A DNA stretch of 64,000 nt, taken from contig NZ_CP120863.1 of the NCBI RefSeq assembly GCF_026191725.2, positions 4,816,001 to 4,880,000 on the forward strand, given 5' to 3'. A program made the position numbers and the translations under genes. Source of the DNA: Roseibium porphyridii (lineage in GTDB: Bacteria; Pseudomonadota; Alphaproteobacteria; Rhizobiales; Stappiaceae). Position 1 is the first letter of the stretch, and each line of letters starts with the position of its first letter. The notes below the pieces were generated by a model. It was not told where the DNA came from, did no database searches, and was given only the letters and a program-made list of their open reading frames with translations. Of this stretch, positions 35,925 through 45,419 are shown piece after piece.

Positions 35925-37172
35925 ATGTCTGGCCCAAAGTCCCGCAACAGAAAGCGGTTTTCTGCAAAAGTGACTCAGGAATACGGCCCGGTCCGTGCGC
36001 GCATGCGGCGGATTAAATATGTTCTTGTTGCCAGTCCGTTGTTGTTCATCGGGCTGGGCGGGTCGGTTGCCGAGCAGGATATCTTCGCACTCATCAACGC
36101 TCGCAATGAAGCCTCACCACGCTGGATGATGGCTTTGGAGCCCGGCAACTTTACCTCCAAGGTCTCACCGCAATTGTCGCTGGCAACGGCACCTCCTCCG
36201 AGCCACACAAGTGCGCCGGTTCTGACGCTGACATCGGCAGACGAGGAATTCGAAGCCAAACCGGTGATGGGTCTTGATGAGGTTGCCAGAAGCGTTCAGC
36301 CCACTGAGATTCCAGACCGGATTGAAACCAATGCATCCTCCAAGGGGGACCGGCTGATCACCATGGCTCCCGATCGGCAGATGGTCGATCAGGCTGCCGG
36401 GAACGTCTTTGCGATGTCGAGCCTGATCTCGACCGAGAAAAAACACAAAGACCTGCCGCGTGTCGCTTTCGTCAAGCCGGCACCGCTCGACAGCAAGGAA
36501 TCCACCCTGCTGGCCAAAGCCAGCGAAGATGGGCTCCTGGAAGACGGACCGCTCGATCTACAACGGGTCATGATGGCACGCAATGCGGCTGCAGCCAGCT
36601 TTTCACTCGTTTCCGCGTATGCCCCAGACAGTGTCAAAGAGACCAAAGAGCCCTTCGACGCCCTGTTTGGTGCAGCGAAATACGAGCAGGAACTGCCCCC
36701 GCCAGAAGATCCTGAGAACCCGCATTGGTGGGCGCAAAAGCCGCTGCCGCTTTCCGTCGGTCAACGCAAGGAGCAGCGCTGCCTGGCTGAGGCGATCTAT
36801 TTCGAAGCCCGCGGCGAGTCCGAAGAGGGACAGGTGGCAGTTGCTCAGGTCGTTCTGAACCGGGTCAAAAACCCGGCCTATCCGAATTCCATCTGTGGCG
36901 TGGTCTACCAGAACAAGCACAAGCGCAATCGTTGCCAGTTCTCCTTCGCTTGTGACGGGATCAAGGATCGCATCTCAAGTCCGGCTGCCTGGAAGACGGC
37001 GCAACGTCTGACCAAGGACGTTTTGAACGGCAAACAGTACCTGAAGATGGTCGATGCCTCGACGCACTATCACGCAACGTATGTGAGCCCACGTTGGGCA
37101 CGGTCCATGGCCAAACGCGGCCAGGTCGGACTTCATATCTTCTACAAGACCTACGCGGGCGGCTGGAACTGA
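35925..37172 (+). CDS. Membrane-anchored cell wall hydrolase (SleB/Hydrolase_2)
   Basis: 415 residues. Basic N-terminus, then one membrane segment (about 31-52, YVLVASPLLFIGLGG), a ~220-residue low-complexity periplasmic region, and a C-terminal Hydrolase_2 (SleB-like lytic transglycosylase) domain (about 280-415) with CLAEAIYFEARGESEEGQVA, catalytic Glu of that motif, then VVLNRVKNPAYP and CQFSFACDG. Peptidoglycan remodelling is the expected function. The ATG at 35925 follows GAGTTGGAGTTGGCTGCGT. Possibly linked to cell-cycle control, but no operator identified. Confidence 0.9.
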   Translation: MSGPKSRNRKRFSAKVTQEYGPVRARMRRIKYVLVASPLLFIGLGGSVAEQDIFALINARNEASPRWMMALEPGNFTSKVSPQLSLATAPPPSHTSAPVLTLTSADEEFEAKPVMGLDEVARSVQPTEIPDRIETNASSKGDRLITMAPDRQMVDQAAGNVFAMSSLISTEKKHKDLPRVAFVKPAPLDSKESTLLAKASEDGLLEDGPLDLQRVMMARNAAAASFSLVSAYAPDSVKETKEPFDALFGAAKYEQELPPPEDPENPHWWAQKPLPLSVGQRKEQRCLAEAIYFEARGESEEGQVAVAQVVLNRVKNPAYPNSICGVVYQNKHKRNRCQFSFACDGIKDRISSPAAWKTAQRLTKDVLNGKQYLKMVDASTHYHATYVSPRWARSMAKRGQVGLHIFYKTYAGGWN

Positions 37173-37190
37173 TCCGGACGTTCAGCTTCG

Positions 37191-37697
37191 TCAGTCGTTT
37201 GACCGGAAGACATTTGTGACCACATAGGTGGCAAGCAGAACAAGGTGAAAGCCGAGCAGTGCTGCCACTTGCAGCATGCTGATCTGCGAGAACTCCAGCA
37301 ATTCGCTCAAAACGTGGATCGACGAGATAATAATGATCGTCGAGACGATCCGGTGTTTCATCCGTCGGTAGGCCCGTTCTCCCTGCTGAATGTAGTCGTC
37401 GCCGTGTACCGACTTCTTGAGCCGGTATGTGTTGTAGGTGTTGGTCGCGACCATGATCAGCAGATTGGCAATAAAAACCATGTCGAGAAGATTGAGGATC
37501 AGCAGGATCGTCTTCTTGCGGTCCAAAAACTCGTATGTTTCGACCGCGTGATAGATGTCCACGAAGAACGTGATCAGAAACAGCACCATACCGACCGCAA
37601 GACCCAAAAGCATGGGAATCTGCGCATAGCGTGTCAGTCGGATGACGAGGTCTTTTTCTACTGTGCTGTTGTTGTGATTGTGCTCTTCGCTCATCAT
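37191..37697 (-). CDS. YqhA/UPF0114 family membrane protein
   Basis: 168 residues with about four hydrophobic segments. Shared features with the YqhA family: PMLLGLAVGMVLFLITFFVD, ILNLLDMVFIANLLIMVATN and IIIISSIHVLSELLE. YqhA function is unknown; a role in membrane transport has only been suggested. Convergent with the SleB gene, whose stop is 18 bp away; it does not form an operon with nadABC, although both lie on the minus strand. Confidence 0.72.
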   Translation of the reverse strand: MMSEEHNHNNSTVEKDLVIRLTRYAQIPMLLGLAVGMVLFLITFFVDIYHAVETYEFLDRKKTILLILNLLDMVFIANLLIMVATNTYNTYRLKKSVHGDDYIQQGERAYRRMKHRIVSTIIIISSIHVLSELLEFSQISMLQVAALLGFHLVLLATYVVTNVFRSND

Positions 37698-37778
37698 GCG
37701 CCCTGACGCAACGGATCTGACTTATTGCAACGCACGCTAGAGTGCTTTTTAAAGCCGATCAACCAATGCCTGTCGGCA

Positions 37779-38642
37779 TCAGGACAGCTCAATGTCCAGC
37801 CCGAGGTCCAGAACCGGCGCTGAATGTGTGATCCAGCCTGAAGAAATAAGGTCGACGCCGCTTTCTGCGACCGCCCTGACGGTGTCGAGTTCTATGCCGC
37901 CAGACGCTTCCAAAAGCACCTTGCCGTTTGCAATTCCGACAGCTTTCTCAAGCCTTTCGGGCGGCATGTTGTCGAGCATGACCACATCCGGCGCTGCAGC
38001 GAGGGCCTCTTCAAGCTGTTCCAGCGTGTCGACTTCCACCTCGATTTTGACAAGGTGTCCGGCAAAGGCCTTGGCTGCTTCGATCGCGTTTGTCACTCCA
38101 CCGGCAACCGCAATATGATTGTCCTTGATCAACACGGCATCATCCAGCCCAAAACGGTGGTTGGCTCCCCCACCACACTTGACCGCGTATTTTTCAAAAG
38201 CGCGAAGACCCGGGGTGGTTTTTCGCGTGCAGACAATATCGGCTTTGGTGTGAGCGATCTGATCGGCAAACAAGGATGTAGCCGTGGCAATGCCCGACAG
38301 ATGCCCGAGAAAGTTCAAGGCAACCCTTTCAGCAGCAAGCAATGCCCGCGCTGGTCCTTCAATATGCGCAACAATGTCTCCCGGTGCCAGCCGATCCCCG
38401 TCGTTGCGAGCCAGATCGAACTGCAACCTTGTATCGGTTTGCCGAAACGCGCTTTCAGCACATCCGGCACCCGCAAGCACACCAGGCTTTCGTGCTGCGA
38501 TCACCGCGCGGGCGGTCGCAGTAGAAGGAAGTGTTGCCTGACTTGTGACATCGCCCGCCCTGCCCCAATCTTCAAGAAGTGCGGATTTAACCGCCTCATC
38601 GATCATGAGACGCGGGAGTTCAGGCAGTGTGTTGGGAGACAT
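37779..38642 (-). CDS. nadC: Nicotinate-nucleotide pyrophosphorylase (carboxylating)
   Basis: 287 residues. Converts quinolinate and PRPP to nicotinate mononucleotide. The signatures include [51 protein letters not shown] then [18 protein letters not shown], and [11 protein letters not shown], which contain the substrate-binding Arg, Lys, His and Glu residues. The stop of nadB lies 12 bp before its start, so the genes are co-transcribed with nadA. Confidence 0.95.
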   Translation of the reverse strand: MSPNTLPELPRLMIDEAVKSALLEDWGRAGDVTSQATLPSTATARAVIAARKPGVLAGAGCAESAFRQTDTRLQFDLARNDGDRLAPGDIVAHIEGPARALLAAERVALNFLGHLSGIATATSLFADQIAHTKADIVCTRKTTPGLRAFEKYAVKCGGGANHRFGLDDAVLIKDNHIAVAGGVTNAIEAAKAFAGHLVKIEVEVDTLEQLEEALAAAPDVVMLDNMPPERLEKAVGIANGKVLLEASGGIELDTVRAVAESGVDLISSGWITHSAPVLDLGLDIELS

Positions 38643-38654
38643 GCGCTCCTCCGG

Positions 38655-40256
38655 TCAAGCAGTTTCCAGAGCTTCGGCGGTCAGGGTCTCGACCTCGCTC
38701 AAGGTTGTATAGGAACGCTTTGCAAGATCGGGATGTTCCTGAGGGAAATCCTTGCGGAAATGGCCTCCCCGGCTCTCTTCCCGTTTCAGCGCCGCGGCCG
38801 CAATTATCTTGCCGGCGACCATCATGTTCCTGATCGATTGACGCACACAAATCTTTTCGGCGCGCACAATATCGCTCAAGGCTTCCTTCAGGCCTCCGGC
38901 GTCGCGAAGCACTCCGACATTCTTGGACAAGGTGGTTCGCAAAACAGTGATGGCATCACGTTCCTCAACGTTGCGCTGACTGGGAAGACCTGGAGCATCG
39001 TCCATTTCGTTCCAATAGGCGCTTCGAGGCGTCGGCATCAAACCCTGAATGTCTTCTGCGATCCTTGCAGCAAAAACGACGGCCTCGAGCAGAGAATTGG
39101 ACGCAAGGCGATTTGCACCGTGAGCTCCTGTTGAAGCCACCTCACCGGCCGCCCAAAGACCGTCCAGAGATGTCCGGCCATTTGCGTCTGTCAGGACACC
39201 ACCCATGTGATAGTGCTCCGCTGGCGCAACGGGCAGCAAGTCTTTTGACGGATCAATGCCGGCGGCCGTAGCTGCCTTGAAAACCGTTGGAAACTCTTCC
39301 TGAAACTTTGCACCAATCGCTTCACGGCAGTCGAGAAATGCCCCGCGTCCGGCCGAAACCTCTTCATGGATCGCCCGGGCAACAATGTCACGAGGGGCGA
39401 GCTCCAGGTCTGGATGGACCTTTTCCATAAACCGCTCGCCAGCCTTGTTCACAAGAATAGCGCCTTCACCTCGAAGGGCCTCTGTGGCAAGCGGGGCCGG
39501 ATCTTTACCGACATCCAGCGCTGTGGGGTGGAACTGGACAAATTCGGCATCTGCGATCACGGCGCCAGCTCTTGCCGCCATCGCAAGTCCGTGCCCATTG
39601 GCCTCGTAAGGGTTTGTGGTCAGACCGAACAGGTGACCGACACCACCGGAAGCAAGCACCACCGCCTTGGCCGGAAAGGCCAAACGTTCAATGCCACCGC
39701 GCCGCCGCGCCAGAACACCGGTCACATAGCGGCCTTTGCCCAGCAAACTCTCGCCGATATAGCCCTCAAGAATACGGATAGACGGCGTCTTGCGAACGGC
39801 TGATATGAGCGCATCCATAATCGCCCGGCCGGCCATATCCCCGCGAACTCGAACCACCCTGCTGTGAGAATGGGCTGCTTCGCGCGAAAACTTCAGACGT
39901 CCTTCCAGGTCCTTATCGAACGGCACGCCGTAGGACAGCAGATCGTGAACCCGGTCACTGCCTTCACGGGTCATTTGCTCGACGATTTTCTCCTCGCAGA
40001 TTCCACAACCGGCGACCAACGTATCGTCGCGATGCTCTTCAACAGAATCGGGTTCAGAGATTGCCGCGGCAATACCACCCTGTGCCCAGGCGGACGATGC
40101 ACCTTGCCCGATAGGTGCATTGGTGATGACGGTCACCGGGCGCGGGCTGAGTTTCAGCGCACAAAACAAACCGGCAAGGCCGCCGCCGAGAATGACGACA
40201 TCATCGACATCCTTGCCAATATAGGCAGGTGCAAAATCCTCAACCGAGACTTCCAT
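38655..40256 (-). CDS. nadB: L-aspartate oxidase
   Basis: 533 residues, the normal NadB length. Oxidises L-aspartate to iminoaspartate with FAD. FAD-binding [18 protein letters not shown] (about 18-35), then [17 protein letters not shown], the fumarate reductase/aspartate oxidase motifs [10 protein letters not shown] and [19 protein letters not shown], and the C-terminal helical domain. No membrane segment. The ATG at 40256 is 113 bp downstream of the nadA stop. Middle gene of the nadABC operon. Confidence 0.95.
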   Translation of the reverse strand: MEVSVEDFAPAYIGKDVDDVVILGGGLAGLFCALKLSPRPVTVITNAPIGQGASSAWAQGGIAAAISEPDSVEEHRDDTLVAGCGICEEKIVEQMTREGSDRVHDLLSYGVPFDKDLEGRLKFSREAAHSHSRVVRVRGDMAGRAIMDALISAVRKTPSIRILEGYIGESLLGKGRYVTGVLARRRGGIERLAFPAKAVVLASGGVGHLFGLTTNPYEANGHGLAMAARAGAVIADAEFVQFHPTALDVGKDPAPLATEALRGEGAILVNKAGERFMEKVHPDLELAPRDIVARAIHEEVSAGRGAFLDCREAIGAKFQEEFPTVFKAATAAGIDPSKDLLPVAPAEHYHMGGVLTDANGRTSLDGLWAAGEVASTGAHGANRLASNSLLEAVVFAARIAEDIQGLMPTPRSAYWNEMDDAPGLPSQRNVEERDAITVLRTTLSKNVGVLRDAGGLKEALSDIVRAEKICVRQSIRNMMVAGKIIAAAALKREESRGGHFRKDFPQEHPDLAKRSYTTLSEVETLTAEALETA

Positions 40257-40369
40257 GGGAACTTCCTGGAACAGAATGGGCTTGGCCCGAAAAGCTTCCG
40301 GATCGGCCGTCGCTTGTTACATCGACCGATCCTGAGCAGAACGCTTTATGCGGTTTAGACCGAAGCAGG

Positions 40370-41452
40370 TCAGATTTTCAAGTTGATCATCCGTTCAACC
40401 GCGGTTCGCGCTCTTTGAGCAATCGCCGGGTCCACAACGACTTCTTCCTTCATCTCCAGCAAAGATTCCAGGATCTTGTCCAAAGTGATCCGTTTCATGT
40501 GAGGGCACAAGTTGCACGGACGAATGAAATCCACCTCAGGCGTTTCACTGGCAACATTGTCAGCCATGGAACACTCGGTGATCATCATGACCTTTTCCGG
40601 TTGCCGGGTTTTCACCCAGTCGATCATGTGTGCCGTGGAACCTGCAAAATCAGCCTCGGCGACGACCTCCGGAGGGCATTCCGGGTGCGCAATGATCTTC
40701 ACATTCGGTTCGATCTTGCGATAGTCACGCAGTTCCTCGGCGGTGAAGCGTTCATGGACTTCACAAGCGCCATCCCAGACGAGGACTTCCACATCGGTCT
40801 TGTTCCCGACATTGGCTGCCAGGTATTTGTCCGGAATCAGAAATACCTTGTCGACACCAAAACTCTCGACAACCTGAAGCGCGTTGGATGACGTGCAGCA
40901 GATGTCGCATTCAGCTTTCACGTCTGCGGACGTGTTCACGTAAGTGATGATGGGTACACCGGGATTGCGTTCCCGAAGTGCGCGCACATCTGCACCGGTG
41001 ATGGATTCAGCAAGCGAACACCCGGCACGCATATCCGGGATCAGAACGGTTTTTTCCGGGCTGAGGATTTTGGAAGTCTCGGCCATGAAATGCACACCGC
41101 ATTGAACGATCACATCCGCGTCCGTTCGCGTCGCCTCGATCGCCAGCTGCAGGCTGTCTCCCACAATGTCCGCAACCCCGTGAAAGATATCTGGTGTCAT
41201 GTAGTTGTGTGCGAGAATAACAGCGTTGCGTTGCTTCTTGAGCTGGTTGATCGCATGAATAGTCGGCGCCAGTGCCGGCCACTCGATGGCCGGGATGATG
41301 TGCTTGACCTTTTCATAGATCGGCGCGGTCACCTTCGCGACCTCTGGCGTATAGCTCAGGTCAGGGCGCTCGATCTTGCCGTAACGCTCCAATGCTGTCG
41401 TTCCATTGGCGATCGGGGTTCCGACCGGTGCAGATGTCTGGGCGATGGTCAT
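40370..41452 (-). CDS. nadA: Quinolinate synthase A
   Basis: 360 residues from ATG 41452, preceded by a perfect GGGAGG at 5 bp; an in-frame start at 41548 would lie upstream of the proposed -10 box and is rejected. Condenses iminoaspartate with dihydroxyacetone phosphate. The three [4Fe-4S] cysteines are in [14 protein letters not shown], in the CCTSSN segment and in [12 protein letters not shown]. First gene of nadA-nadB-nadC. A -10 box inside a dyad lies upstream, consistent with repression. Confidence 0.95.
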   Translation of the reverse strand: MTIAQTSAPVGTPIANGTTALERYGKIERPDLSYTPEVAKVTAPIYEKVKHIIPAIEWPALAPTIHAINQLKKQRNAVILAHNYMTPDIFHGVADIVGDSLQLAIEATRTDADVIVQCGVHFMAETSKILSPEKTVLIPDMRAGCSLAESITGADVRALRERNPGVPIITYVNTSADVKAECDICCTSSNALQVVESFGVDKVFLIPDKYLAANVGNKTDVEVLVWDGACEVHERFTAEELRDYRKIEPNVKIIAHPECPPEVVAEADFAGSTAHMIDWVKTRQPEKVMMITECSMADNVASETPEVDFIRPCNLCPHMKRITLDKILESLLEMKEEVVVDPAIAQRARTAVERMINLKI

Positions 41453-41503
41453 GGCGACCTCCCTAATGCGCGGGTCTTGCATCAGCATTTCTGCCCGCTT
41501 TGT

Positions 41504-41523
41504 ATTATACTCTGACTGAGCAT
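41504..41523 (-). promoter_or_regulatory. nadA promoter -10 and overlapping candidate NadQ operator
   Basis: On the minus strand a perfect TATAAT (41504-41509) lies about 50 bp upstream of the nadA ATG. It overlaps the dyad ATGCTC-N5-GAGTAT (41507-41523), one mismatch between half-sites. No good -35 is seen at normal spacing (TTGCGC is 19 bp away). A dyad over the -10 box is the expected place for a repressor, and nadQ is encoded nearby. The operator identity is inferred. Confidence 0.5.
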
Positions 41524-41714
41524 ATATCGCGCAAAAGAAAACGGGCACGAAGACCCTGACCCTTTTGCTCTTTCAGAGTTTATATAGGCCTATTTTTCAC
41601 TCAAATCCATCGTTTTTCCTTAAAAATTAGAACTTAGATTCATTTCCGTTAGATTTCAGGGCGTTAACGACAACTCTGACGTAGGGACAAGTAGCCAGCT
41701 AAACACCTGTCGGA

Positions 41715-41820
41715 CCGAAGGTGTCCATTTCAGAACACATTCGGCTTGTTGATCAATTGATCAAAAATACGCGTTTTGCGATGACCGCCCCCTCACTTAC
41801 CTTATCGTAAATTCACGATA
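41715..41820 (+). promoter_or_regulatory. Cluster of three dyads upstream of an MFS gene
   Basis: (1) CCGAAGGTGT/ACACATTCGG (41715-41724, 41735-41744; 9 of 10 pairs, 10-nt loop). (2) TTGATCAATTGATCAA (41749-41764), a perfect 16-bp palindrome made of two TTGATCAA units. (3) TATCGT/ACGATA (41803-41808, 41815-41820; perfect, 6-nt spacer), directly before the GAGG ribosome site. Probably binding sites for a regulator encoded elsewhere, since none is adjacent. Confidence 0.5.
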
Positions 41821-41830
41821 TGAGGTGTCC

Positions 41831-43066
41831 ATGTCCGCCACGTCCAGCTTGCCCCGGCCGGGTCCCAATATTCCGCTGATCATTGCTTGCGGTTGCCTGA
41901 TTGCCCTGCTCTCTTTCGGTCCGCGTTCGGCCATGGGTCTCTTTTTCCAGCCCATGACGGAAGCACGCGGCTGGAGCAGAGAAATTTTCGCCCTGGCCAT
42001 TGCCATTCAAAACCTCATGTGGGGCATAGCTCAGCCGGTCGCGGGCATGATGTCGGATCGGTTTGGCACCTGGAAAACAATGACCTTCGGTGCACTGCTT
42101 TATGCCAGCGGCCTGCTGATGATGATAGATGCGCAAAGTGCCGTCGCTCTCCATGTATCAGCTGGTGTCCTGATCGGCCTCGGCATTGCGTTTTCGTCCT
42201 TCTCGCTTGTACTGGCCGCATTCGGCCGCGCCGTGTCGCCTGAGCAAAGGTCCCTGGCATTCGGGATCGGAACAGCTTCAGGCTCACTCGGACAGTTCCT
42301 GTTCGCACCGCTTGGCGGGGCGTTGATAGCGAATATCGGCTGGCAGCAGACACTGCTTGTCTTCGCAGGCCTGGTCGCGCTTGTCCCACTTTTGGCAATT
42401 GCCTTACGCGGCAAATCGGATCTTCCGAAAGAACAAAACCCGGCAAATGATCAGAAGCTGAGCGCCGCAGTGGCCGAGGCCTTCCGGACGCGTGGTTTCA
42501 TCTTGCTGACAATCGGCTTCTTTGTCTGTGGTTTCCACGTTGCGTTCATAACCGTGCATCTGCCCCCATATATTGCCGATCTCGGACTGGACCCGGCGTG
42601 GGGTGCGACCGCTATTGCGCTCATTGGACTGTGCAACATCGTGGGATCTTTGGCAGCCGGTTATATAGGAGGACGCTATTCGAAGCCGATCTTCCTGTCG
42701 CTGATCTATATCGGACGCTCCATTGCGATATTTGTCTTCATCATGCTGCCGATCACACCGTTTTCGGTGTTGGTTTTCGCCGGCGTCATGGGGCTGCTTT
42801 GGCTGTCCACGATCCCGCCGACATCAGGGCTCGTCGCCGTGATGTTCGGTCCCCGTTACATGGCAACGTTGTTCGGCTTTGTCTTTCTGTCTCACCAGAT
42901 CGGCTCTTTCCTGGGCGTTTGGCTGGGCGGCAAACTCTACGATGAAACGGGGTCCTACGATGCGATCTGGTGGTGCGGAATCGTCCTTGGCATTTTTGCA
43001 GCGATCATCCATTGGCCCATCGAGGAAAAACCGGTGCAGCGGCTGGCACAGGAAGCTGCAGAATAA
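41831..43066 (+). CDS. Major facilitator superfamily transporter (monocarboxylate/oxalate-formate-like)
   Basis: 411 residues from ATG 41831, GAGG 5 bp upstream (GTG 41825 is also in frame). About 12 hydrophobic segments. GLFFQPMTEARGWSREIFAL, then QPVAGMMSDRFGTWKTM and LGIAFSSFSLVLAAFGR are like the OxlT/monocarboxylate-porter branch of MFS. Substrate unknown; it may be an organic acid. The upstream dyad cluster suggests specific control. Divergent from nadA. Confidence 0.85.
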   Translation: MSATSSLPRPGPNIPLIIACGCLIALLSFGPRSAMGLFFQPMTEARGWSREIFALAIAIQNLMWGIAQPVAGMMSDRFGTWKTMTFGALLYASGLLMMIDAQSAVALHVSAGVLIGLGIAFSSFSLVLAAFGRAVSPEQRSLAFGIGTASGSLGQFLFAPLGGALIANIGWQQTLLVFAGLVALVPLLAIALRGKSDLPKEQNPANDQKLSAAVAEAFRTRGFILLTIGFFVCGFHVAFITVHLPPYIADLGLDPAWGATAIALIGLCNIVGSLAAGYIGGRYSKPIFLSLIYIGRSIAIFVFIMLPITPFSVLVFAGVMGLLWLSTIPPTSGLVAVMFGPRYMATLFGFVFLSHQIGSFLGVWLGGKLYDETGSYDAIWWCGIVLGIFAAIIHWPIEEKPVQRLAQEAAE

Positions 43067-43068
43067 AG

Positions 43069-43093
43069 AAAGGCGGGCCAAGGCCCGCCTTTT
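43069..43093. terminator. Bidirectional terminator between MFS gene and glyS
   Basis: 11-bp stem AAAGGCGGGCC/GGCCCGCCTTT (43069-43079, 43082-43092), followed by TCC on the plus side and by the TTCTTTATT stretch on the minus side. Serves the two convergent genes. Confidence 0.85.
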
Positions 43094-43114
43094 CCATTGT
43101 CGGTCTCGACGAAT

Positions 43115-45202
43115 TTAACCCGCTACTTTTGAGAAGTCCGCGACGACGTGCGTCGCGTCCCTGATCTCGGCGAGCAGCTGCAAACGGTTGGTTCTCAAGA
43201 CCTTGTCTTCCGCATTGACCAGAATATCTTCAAAGAACCTGTCAACCGGTGCACGCAGTCGGGAGAGCGCTTCCATGGCACCTTCGAAATCCTCACGTCC
43301 AACGGCTTCCGCCGCATCGGCACGGGCGGTGCCAATGGCGGCAGCCAGGTCGATCTCGGCCTTTTCCTGAAGATGGTCGGCATGCGGTTTTCCAGCAACC
43401 GGTGATCCGTCCTTCTTCTCTTCTGCGCGTAGAATGTTCACCGCACGTTTATACCCTGCAAGCAGGTTGGTACCATCGTCGGAGGAAATGAATTTCCCCA
43501 GCGCCTCGACGCGTTTGACCACCATCAACAAGTCGTCGCGGCCTTCGAGCGCGAAGACCGCATCGATAAGGTCATGTCGTGCACCTTCGTCCTTCAGGTG
43601 TACTTTCAGTCTGTCACCGAGAAACGCCAGCAGGTCTTCCGTCATACCTTCAGGGTCACTGATCGAGACGGAATGCAAATCAGCTGCTGACCGGATTGCT
43701 TCGCCAAGCCTAACGCGAATGCCGTTCTCCAACACAATTCTGATGACACCGAGAGCAGCACGACGAAGCGCATAAGGATCCTTGGATCCGGTTGGCTTCT
43801 CATCGATCGCCCAGAAACCGGCGAGCAGGTCGAGCTTTTCCGCAAGGGCGACAGCAATCGCCACCGGATCCGTCGGTACCGTGTCGCTTGGGCCCTGCGG
43901 CTTGTAGTGCTCCTCGATTGCCGCAGCAACCGATGCATCCTCCCCTTGCGCTTCCGCGTAGTAGCGCCCCATCAGTCCTTGAAGCTCTGGAAACTCGAAC
44001 ACCATTTGCGAGACAAGATCGGCCTTCGCCAGTTCCGCACCCCGCTTTGCTCTGCTTTCTTCGGCTCCGACAATCGGTGCGAGTTGAGATGACAAGGTCA
44101 TCAGTCGCGTGACCCGGTCTCCGACGCTGCCCAGCTTTTCATGAAACTTGACTTCTCCCAGCTTCGGCAAATTGTCCGAGAGCCTGGATTTCAGATCGGT
44201 CTCCCAGAAGAATCTGGCGTCCGACAAGCGCGCTCGGATGACCTTTTCATTACCTGCAACAATCAGCTTGCCGCCATCCTCAGCGACAATGTTGGAAACC
44301 AGCACAAATTTGTTTGCCAGCCGTCCCGTTCCCGGATCCCTCATGACGAAGCATTTCTGGTTCACCTTGATTGTAAGCTGGATACACTCGTCTGGAATTT
44401 CCAAAAAGGCTTCGTCGAAACTGCCTGTCAGTACAACAGGCCACTCGACGAGCCCTGCAACTTCTTCCAGAAGTCCCGGGTCTTCAACGAGGTCCAGTCC
44501 CAGTGCCAGTGCCCGGTCCTTGGCGTCGTTGAGAATAATCTCTTTGCGGCGATCAGCCTCCAGAACCACCTTGTGCTTTTCAAGGCCCGTCGCATAGTCG
44601 TCGAACCGGCGTACATCGAACGATTTGTCAGCCAAAAAGCGATGGCCACGTGTGGTCTGGCTGGATTGAATGCCGTCAAATTCGAAGCGAACAACATCCG
44701 GTTCTTCCGTTTCAGGACCAAATGTTGCAACGATCGAATGCAAAGGCCGGACCCAACGCGTCGGTTTTGTTCCCCAACGCATGGACTTCGGCCACGGGAA
44801 ATTTCGCAAAAGACCCGGCATGAAGTCGCCAATGATGTCGAGCGCGGTCCGGCCGGGCTTTTCAATGACGGCGACGTAAAAGTCGCCTTTCTTCGGGTCA
44901 TTGTGAACAGAGGCCTGATCAATAGAAGACAATCCCGCTCCACGCAGAAAGCCTTCCAATGCCTTTTCCGGCGCACCGACGCGCGGTCCCTTACGTTCTT
45001 CACGCGTCGCTTTCGACCCGACCGGGACACCGGCCACATGTAAAGCCAGCCGGCGAGGTGTCGAAAATGCCTTGGCGCCTTCATAGGGCAGGCCAGCTTC
45101 CACCAGGGCATTGGTCACGAGAGATTTCAGGTCTTCAGCCGCCTTACGTTGCATACGGGCTGGGATTTCTTCGCTGAAAAGCTCAAGCAGAAGATCGGGC
45201 AT
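43115..45202 (-). CDS. glyS: Glycyl-tRNA synthetase beta subunit
   Basis: 695 residues from ATG 45202 ([18 protein letters not shown], the typical N-terminus); the open frame continues 50 codons upstream but that part is not conserved in type. With GlyQ it forms the alpha2beta2 enzyme that charges tRNA-Gly. Further support: [19 protein letters not shown], and RSADLLAGF-like [13 protein letters not shown]; ends in a tRNA-anticodon-binding helical region ([20 protein letters not shown]). Separated from glyQ by 5.9 kb. Confidence 0.95.
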   Translation of the reverse strand: MPDLLLELFSEEIPARMQRKAAEDLKSLVTNALVEAGLPYEGAKAFSTPRRLALHVAGVPVGSKATREERKGPRVGAPEKALEGFLRGAGLSSIDQASVHNDPKKGDFYVAVIEKPGRTALDIIGDFMPGLLRNFPWPKSMRWGTKPTRWVRPLHSIVATFGPETEEPDVVRFEFDGIQSSQTTRGHRFLADKSFDVRRFDDYATGLEKHKVVLEADRRKEIILNDAKDRALALGLDLVEDPGLLEEVAGLVEWPVVLTGSFDEAFLEIPDECIQLTIKVNQKCFVMRDPGTGRLANKFVLVSNIVAEDGGKLIVAGNEKVIRARLSDARFFWETDLKSRLSDNLPKLGEVKFHEKLGSVGDRVTRLMTLSSQLAPIVGAEESRAKRGAELAKADLVSQMVFEFPELQGLMGRYYAEAQGEDASVAAAIEEHYKPQGPSDTVPTDPVAIAVALAEKLDLLAGFWAIDEKPTGSKDPYALRRAALGVIRIVLENGIRVRLGEAIRSAADLHSVSISDPEGMTEDLLAFLGDRLKVHLKDEGARHDLIDAVFALEGRDDLLMVVKRVEALGKFISSDDGTNLLAGYKRAVNILRAEEKKDGSPVAGKPHADHLQEKAEIDLAAAIGTARADAAEAVGREDFEGAMEALSRLRAPVDRFFEDILVNAEDKVLRTNRLQLLAEIRDATHVVADFSKVAG

Positions 45203-45419
45203 GGAATTTCGGACCTTTGGCATTGGTGAGACATCACCGGACATGTGTGAGCGTCCGTTAGCAAGACAGCAGCCTCTTGTCACCCCTTTTCCCGGCAAAC
45301 GTATCCTAAGTACTTCTGACGAGCATTGGTCGATTCCATTTAAATGCTTCACTCTTCTTCAAGAAATGCATGTGAAACTCGAGCTGCATTAAAGAATTTG
45401 ATGTATTGAGGCCCCTCAG

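Noticed and set aside
38055..39134. 359-codon plus-strand ORF opposite nadC/nadB
   Set aside because: Antisense shadow of two well-supported genes; Arg/Ser/His-rich low-complexity translation.
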